From NCBI GenBank assembly GCA_018674025.1, contig JABHBC010000172.1, positions 1 through 10,121 of the forward strand: DNA of 10,121 nucleotides, written 5' to 3'. Position numbers and translations under genes: made by a program. The notes below the pieces were generated by a model, which saw only the letters and a program-made list of their open reading frames with translations, was not told the origin of the DNA and did no database searches. This stretch comes from Flavobacteriaceae bacterium. Its GTDB lineage: Bacteria; Bacteroidota; Bacteroidia; Flavobacteriales; Flavobacteriaceae. Shown here piece after piece: positions 7,717-10,121 of this stretch (positions are counted from its first letter, which is position 1; the number at the start of each line of letters is the position of its first letter).

Positions 7717-8181
7717 ATGAGTGAATTATTTAAGCAATCGGATATTGTAAAAAAATTACAAAGATACTGCGTATATCAAGATAGATGTCATAAAGATGTA
7801 ACTGACAAGATGAAGCTAATGAGAATACCATATAGCCTTCATGATAATGTGTTGGTAGAATTAATTAAAGATGATTTTTTAAACGAAGAGCGATTTGCTT
7901 TTAGTTTTATTAGAGGAAAGTTTAGAATTAAGCAATGGGGTAAGATTAAACTTAAAAATGAACTTCGTCAAAGGAACATAACTTCAGCTCTTATAAATAA
8001 TGCTTTAGATCAAATTAATAATGAGGATTATAATAAAACATTCGATGAATTAGCTTTAAAAAAATTTAATTATTTAAATCAGGACACTAGTATAAATAGT
8101 AAAAAAAAATTTATAAATTATTTACAGTATAGAGGATGGGAGAATGATTTAATTTTTAAAAAAGTAAACGATCTTTTTTAA
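7717..8181 (+). CDS. recX: Regulatory protein RecX
   Basis: A 154-residue, all-helical cytoplasmic protein of the RecX family, which binds RecA filaments and limits RecA recombinase and co-protease activity. The diagnostic block is DDFLNEERFAFSFIRGKF (52-69), followed by RIKQWGKIKLKNELRQRNI (70-88), matching the RecX pattern of D..L.d.rfA..fv..r....G...i...L...gi. Repeated three-helix units are visible at about 8-50, 51-100 and 105-154, the last ending in YLQYRGWENDLIFKKV. Length is normal for Bacteroidota RecX (about 150-160). The start at 7717 lies 9 bases after the receptor stop with no promoter-like sequence between, so it is probably co-transcribed with porZ, recO and the receptor; recA itself is not in the window. 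An A9 run (8101-8109) encodes Lys129-131. Its stop overlaps the stop of the converging receptor gene. Confidence 0.9.
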   Translation: MSELFKQSDIVKKLQRYCVYQDRCHKDVTDKMKLMRIPYSLHDNVLVELIKDDFLNEERFAFSFIRGKFRIKQWGKIKLKNELRQRNITSALINNALDQINNEDYNKTFDELALKKFNYLNQDTSINSKKKFINYLQYRGWENDLIFKKVNDLF

Positions 8182-8183
8182 AA
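8154..8183. terminator. Possible bidirectional terminator between recX and the converging receptor gene
   Basis: TTTTAAAAAAG (8154-8164) and CTTTTTTAAAA (8173-8183) form a perfect 11-base inverted repeat with an 8-base loop, spanning both stop codons. Being symmetric, it could end transcripts from either side. The stem has only one G-C pair and the T-run lies within the arm rather than after it, so it would be weak. Low-complexity A/T sequence could form such a repeat by chance. Confidence 0.3.
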
Positions 8184-10028
8184 CTTAACATTTAATCCAA
8201 CTAAAATATTTCTTCCTGGCATTTCAACTAAATTCGTTTCGCTATAAATTGCATCGAATAAATTATTTCCAGTTAGAGATATTTTATAATTTTTTAAAGT
8301 ATAATTTAACTTTAGGTCCATCACAGAATAATTCTCCCCAAAGCTTCTTTCAGCATATTTGTAAACTATTGAGCTATTTAAGTTTTTTTTGATTTCAAAA
8401 CTATAAGAGGTAGTAATATGATTTTTTAATGAATTTAGCGCATATCTTGAAAAACTAAAATCAGTCTGTTTTAAATCATCTTTAATATTGGTGTATCCAA
8501 TATTTATACTATGCATTAAAAATGCAGCTAAATAAAAATCATAAGATAAATCAACTTCATAACCTTTTGTGTTTATCTCTCTAATGTTAAATGCTTCCCA
8601 CGGAGCTGATTCTATATTTTTTACATAATCAATTACATCAGATGCATCTCTATTGAATACAACAATATTTATATTTAATCCATCTTTATCAAATCGTACT
8701 CCAAATTCTTGTGTTAATGCTTTTTCAGGATTTAAATTATCATTCCCAATTGTTGTTGGACTATTATAGTATAAATCTGTATAGGTAGGAACTCTATAGG
8801 TATAGCCAATATTACTATATAATTTAATATCATTATTTAATTGATAGCCAATATCCAATCCTGGATAAGCAAAGAAATTCCTAAAAAAATTACTTTGGTA
8901 ATTCATATTTGTCGAAACATCTGAAAAATAACTAAATGCTACACCAGGCGTTAAATCAATTTTTTCATCTGCGAATTTCACTTGCTGTTCTAAAAATAAA
9001 TTCACCATAGTTCTATTTCTATTACCTAGATTATTACTAGATAATTTTACTGACGAAACATCTAATCCAAACCCTGTACTTCCAAACTCTGATTTATAAG
9101 ACCCATTAACCTCAAAACCAACTTTATTAGATATGTGTAAATTTCGATATACGGATGGATTATGTCTTAGATAAACATACATGTCTTGATTTCTTTTCCA
9201 GTATAGTTTAGGTTTTATAATTAAATTTTCTTTAACTATTTTAGTAGAAAACCCTAATAAACTAGCTTGTGTTTCTTCATATTGATCAATAGCTTCAGGG
9301 CTTGCATAGAATCCGTTAGCTCCAAATTTTCTTTCATTAAAAGAAGATATCATGTCAATCAACTGCCCTTTCATTTTAAAGCTATTTTTTAAAAAATAAT
9401 TTTCATTTTTATAATCGGTATTGTATTTATGTCCTTCTGAACTATTATTTGAATAATGGAAAAGTACAGATTGGTCTTGAATTTTCTTGCTAATTGTTAC
9501 TGAAGCATTTTGCTGCTCATAAGATCCAGCTTCTAATTTTATTGAGACCATATCTTCTGCGACTTTAGAAGTGATAATATTTATCGCTCCTGTAAAAGCA
9601 TTTTGTCCGTATATTCTAGATGCAGAACCTTTTATGATTTCTATTCTTTCTATTACTTCAATAGGTAATGCCATATTCATGGTGTGGTGCCCTGTTTGAG
9701 GATCTTCTACTTTAATTCCATCTATTAAAAGTAGAGTTTGATCAAAACCACCACCTCTAATATAGAGGTCTGCTTGCATACCTGAAGTTCCTCTTCTTCT
9801 TATATCTATTCCTGCAACTTGCTGTAGTAATTCTGCAACGTTATTCGCTGGGCTATTAATAATCTCTTCTTTTGAAACTACCTGTACAGTCTTTGAGCTT
9901 TCAAATAATTCCAGTTCAATTCTAGGTGAAGAAACTACTGTTACTTCCTCAAGGTTTATTTGCTTCTCTTGTGAGTTAATTATTGAGTTTATTGCAATTA
10001 TTAAGATTACAGATAGTAATTTTTTCAT
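8178..10028 (-). CDS. BtuB-like TonB-dependent outer-membrane receptor
   Basis: A 616-residue outer-membrane transporter of the compact BtuB-like class (BtuB itself is about 600). A signal peptide (1-19, cut before Gln20) leads straight into a TonB box LEEVTVVSS (26-34), without the extra N-terminal domain of the other receptor here. The plug domain (about 40-155) has VAELLQQVAGIDIRRRG (64-80), QADLYIRGGGFDQTLLLIDG (85-104), DPQTGHHTMN (109-118) and IERIEIIKGSASRIYGQNAF (126-145), followed by TGAINI. The barrel contains YRVPTYTDLYY (411-421) and NLNPEKALTQEFG (431-443), and ends GRNILVGLNVKF with the terminal Phe common in outer-membrane proteins. The substrate is unknown: the fold suggests cobalamin or a metal chelate, but this RRRG..GMQADLYIRGG form is a widespread Bacteroidota type without a firm assignment, and no cobalamin riboswitch is visible in the 93 bases upstream. 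It converges on recX, sharing TTAA at the stops. Confidence 0.9.
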   Translation of the reverse strand: MKKLLSVILIIAINSIINSQEKQINLEEVTVVSSPRIELELFESSKTVQVVSKEEIINSPANNVAELLQQVAGIDIRRRGTSGMQADLYIRGGGFDQTLLLIDGIKVEDPQTGHHTMNMALPIEVIERIEIIKGSASRIYGQNAFTGAINIITSKVAEDMVSIKLEAGSYEQQNASVTISKKIQDQSVLFHYSNNSSEGHKYNTDYKNENYFLKNSFKMKGQLIDMISSFNERKFGANGFYASPEAIDQYEETQASLLGFSTKIVKENLIIKPKLYWKRNQDMYVYLRHNPSVYRNLHISNKVGFEVNGSYKSEFGSTGFGLDVSSVKLSSNNLGNRNRTMVNLFLEQQVKFADEKIDLTPGVAFSYFSDVSTNMNYQSNFFRNFFAYPGLDIGYQLNNDIKLYSNIGYTYRVPTYTDLYYNSPTTIGNDNLNPEKALTQEFGVRFDKDGLNINIVVFNRDASDVIDYVKNIESAPWEAFNIREINTKGYEVDLSYDFYLAAFLMHSINIGYTNIKDDLKQTDFSFSRYALNSLKNHITTSYSFEIKKNLNSSIVYKYAERSFGENYSVMDLKLNYTLKNYKISLTGNNLFDAIYSETNLVEMPGRNILVGLNVKF

Positions 10029-10045
10029 TGTTTTTTATTTTTTTT

Positions 10046-10053
10046 CAAAATTA
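10046..10053 (-). promoter_or_regulatory. Candidate -7 promoter element for the BtuB-like receptor
   Basis: On the minus strand this reads TAATTTTG, an exact match to the Bacteroidota -7 consensus TAnnTTTG, 17 bases before the ATG at 10028. Transcription would begin about 10 bases before the start codon, giving a very short A-rich leader. No TTTG is seen at the usual -33 distance. In DNA this AT-rich the match may be chance. Confidence 0.33.
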
Positions 10054-10121
10054 CTGCTTTTTTCCCCAATTCTATATTTTGTTAATAATAAATAGTTAAT
10101 TGATTTATCTGCTTTGTTTAA

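Noticed and set aside
10029..10121. Possible cobalamin riboswitch before the BtuB-like receptor
   Set aside because: No B12-box-like sequence or GC-bearing paired segments are visible in these 93 bases, which are mostly A/T runs. An element further upstream, outside the window, cannot be excluded.

Overview
This window looks like a piece of an AT-rich Bacteroidota (Flavobacteriia-type) chromosome, possibly from a marine lineage. The evidence is a PorZ-type protein of the type IX secretion system (T9SS), two TonB-dependent outer-membrane receptors (one with a carboxypeptidase-regulatory-like N-terminal domain), no Shine-Dalgarno-like sites before the starts, and sequences matching the Bacteroidota -7 promoter element TAnnTTTG. 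Coding density is very high, no gene-free stretch exceeds about 110 bases, and I see no tRNA, rRNA, insertion sequence, integrase or CRISPR array. The organism assignment is inferred from protein content, not from a marker gene.

Layout. (1) Bases 1-686, + strand: the C-terminal 227 residues of a PLP-dependent trans-sulfuration enzyme (cystathionine gamma-synthase/gamma-lyase family), cut by the window edge. It ends in a good hairpin-plus-T-run terminator that includes its own stop codon. (2) Bases 798-2141, +: a full-length NADP-type glutamate dehydrogenase (gdhA), followed by a long hairpin with a T-run. (3) Bases 2208-8181, +: a tightly packed run of porZ (T9SS attachment-complex protein), recO (recombination mediator), a TonB-dependent receptor resembling heme/hemoglobin receptors, and recX (RecA regulator). 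The first three genes are joined by one-base TAATG stop/start overlaps and the fourth follows after 9 bases, so they are probably one transcript. (4) Bases 8178-10028, - strand: a second, BtuB-like TonB-dependent receptor converging on recX. The two stop codons share the palindrome TTAA.

How the genes relate. The first two are amino-acid metabolism genes, each apparently with its own terminator. The four-gene run mixes envelope functions (T9SS surface attachment, outer-membrane uptake) with two RecA-pathway proteins of opposite effect (RecO loads RecA, RecX restrains it). I see no obvious biochemical link between the envelope and repair genes; the shared transcript may simply reflect compact genome organisation. 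I did not find a convincing undescribed system here. The points most worth a second look are the terminator/promoter overlap before porZ, the coupled porZ-recO-receptor-recX arrangement, and the heme-receptor-like protein that lacks the expected heme-binding histidines.
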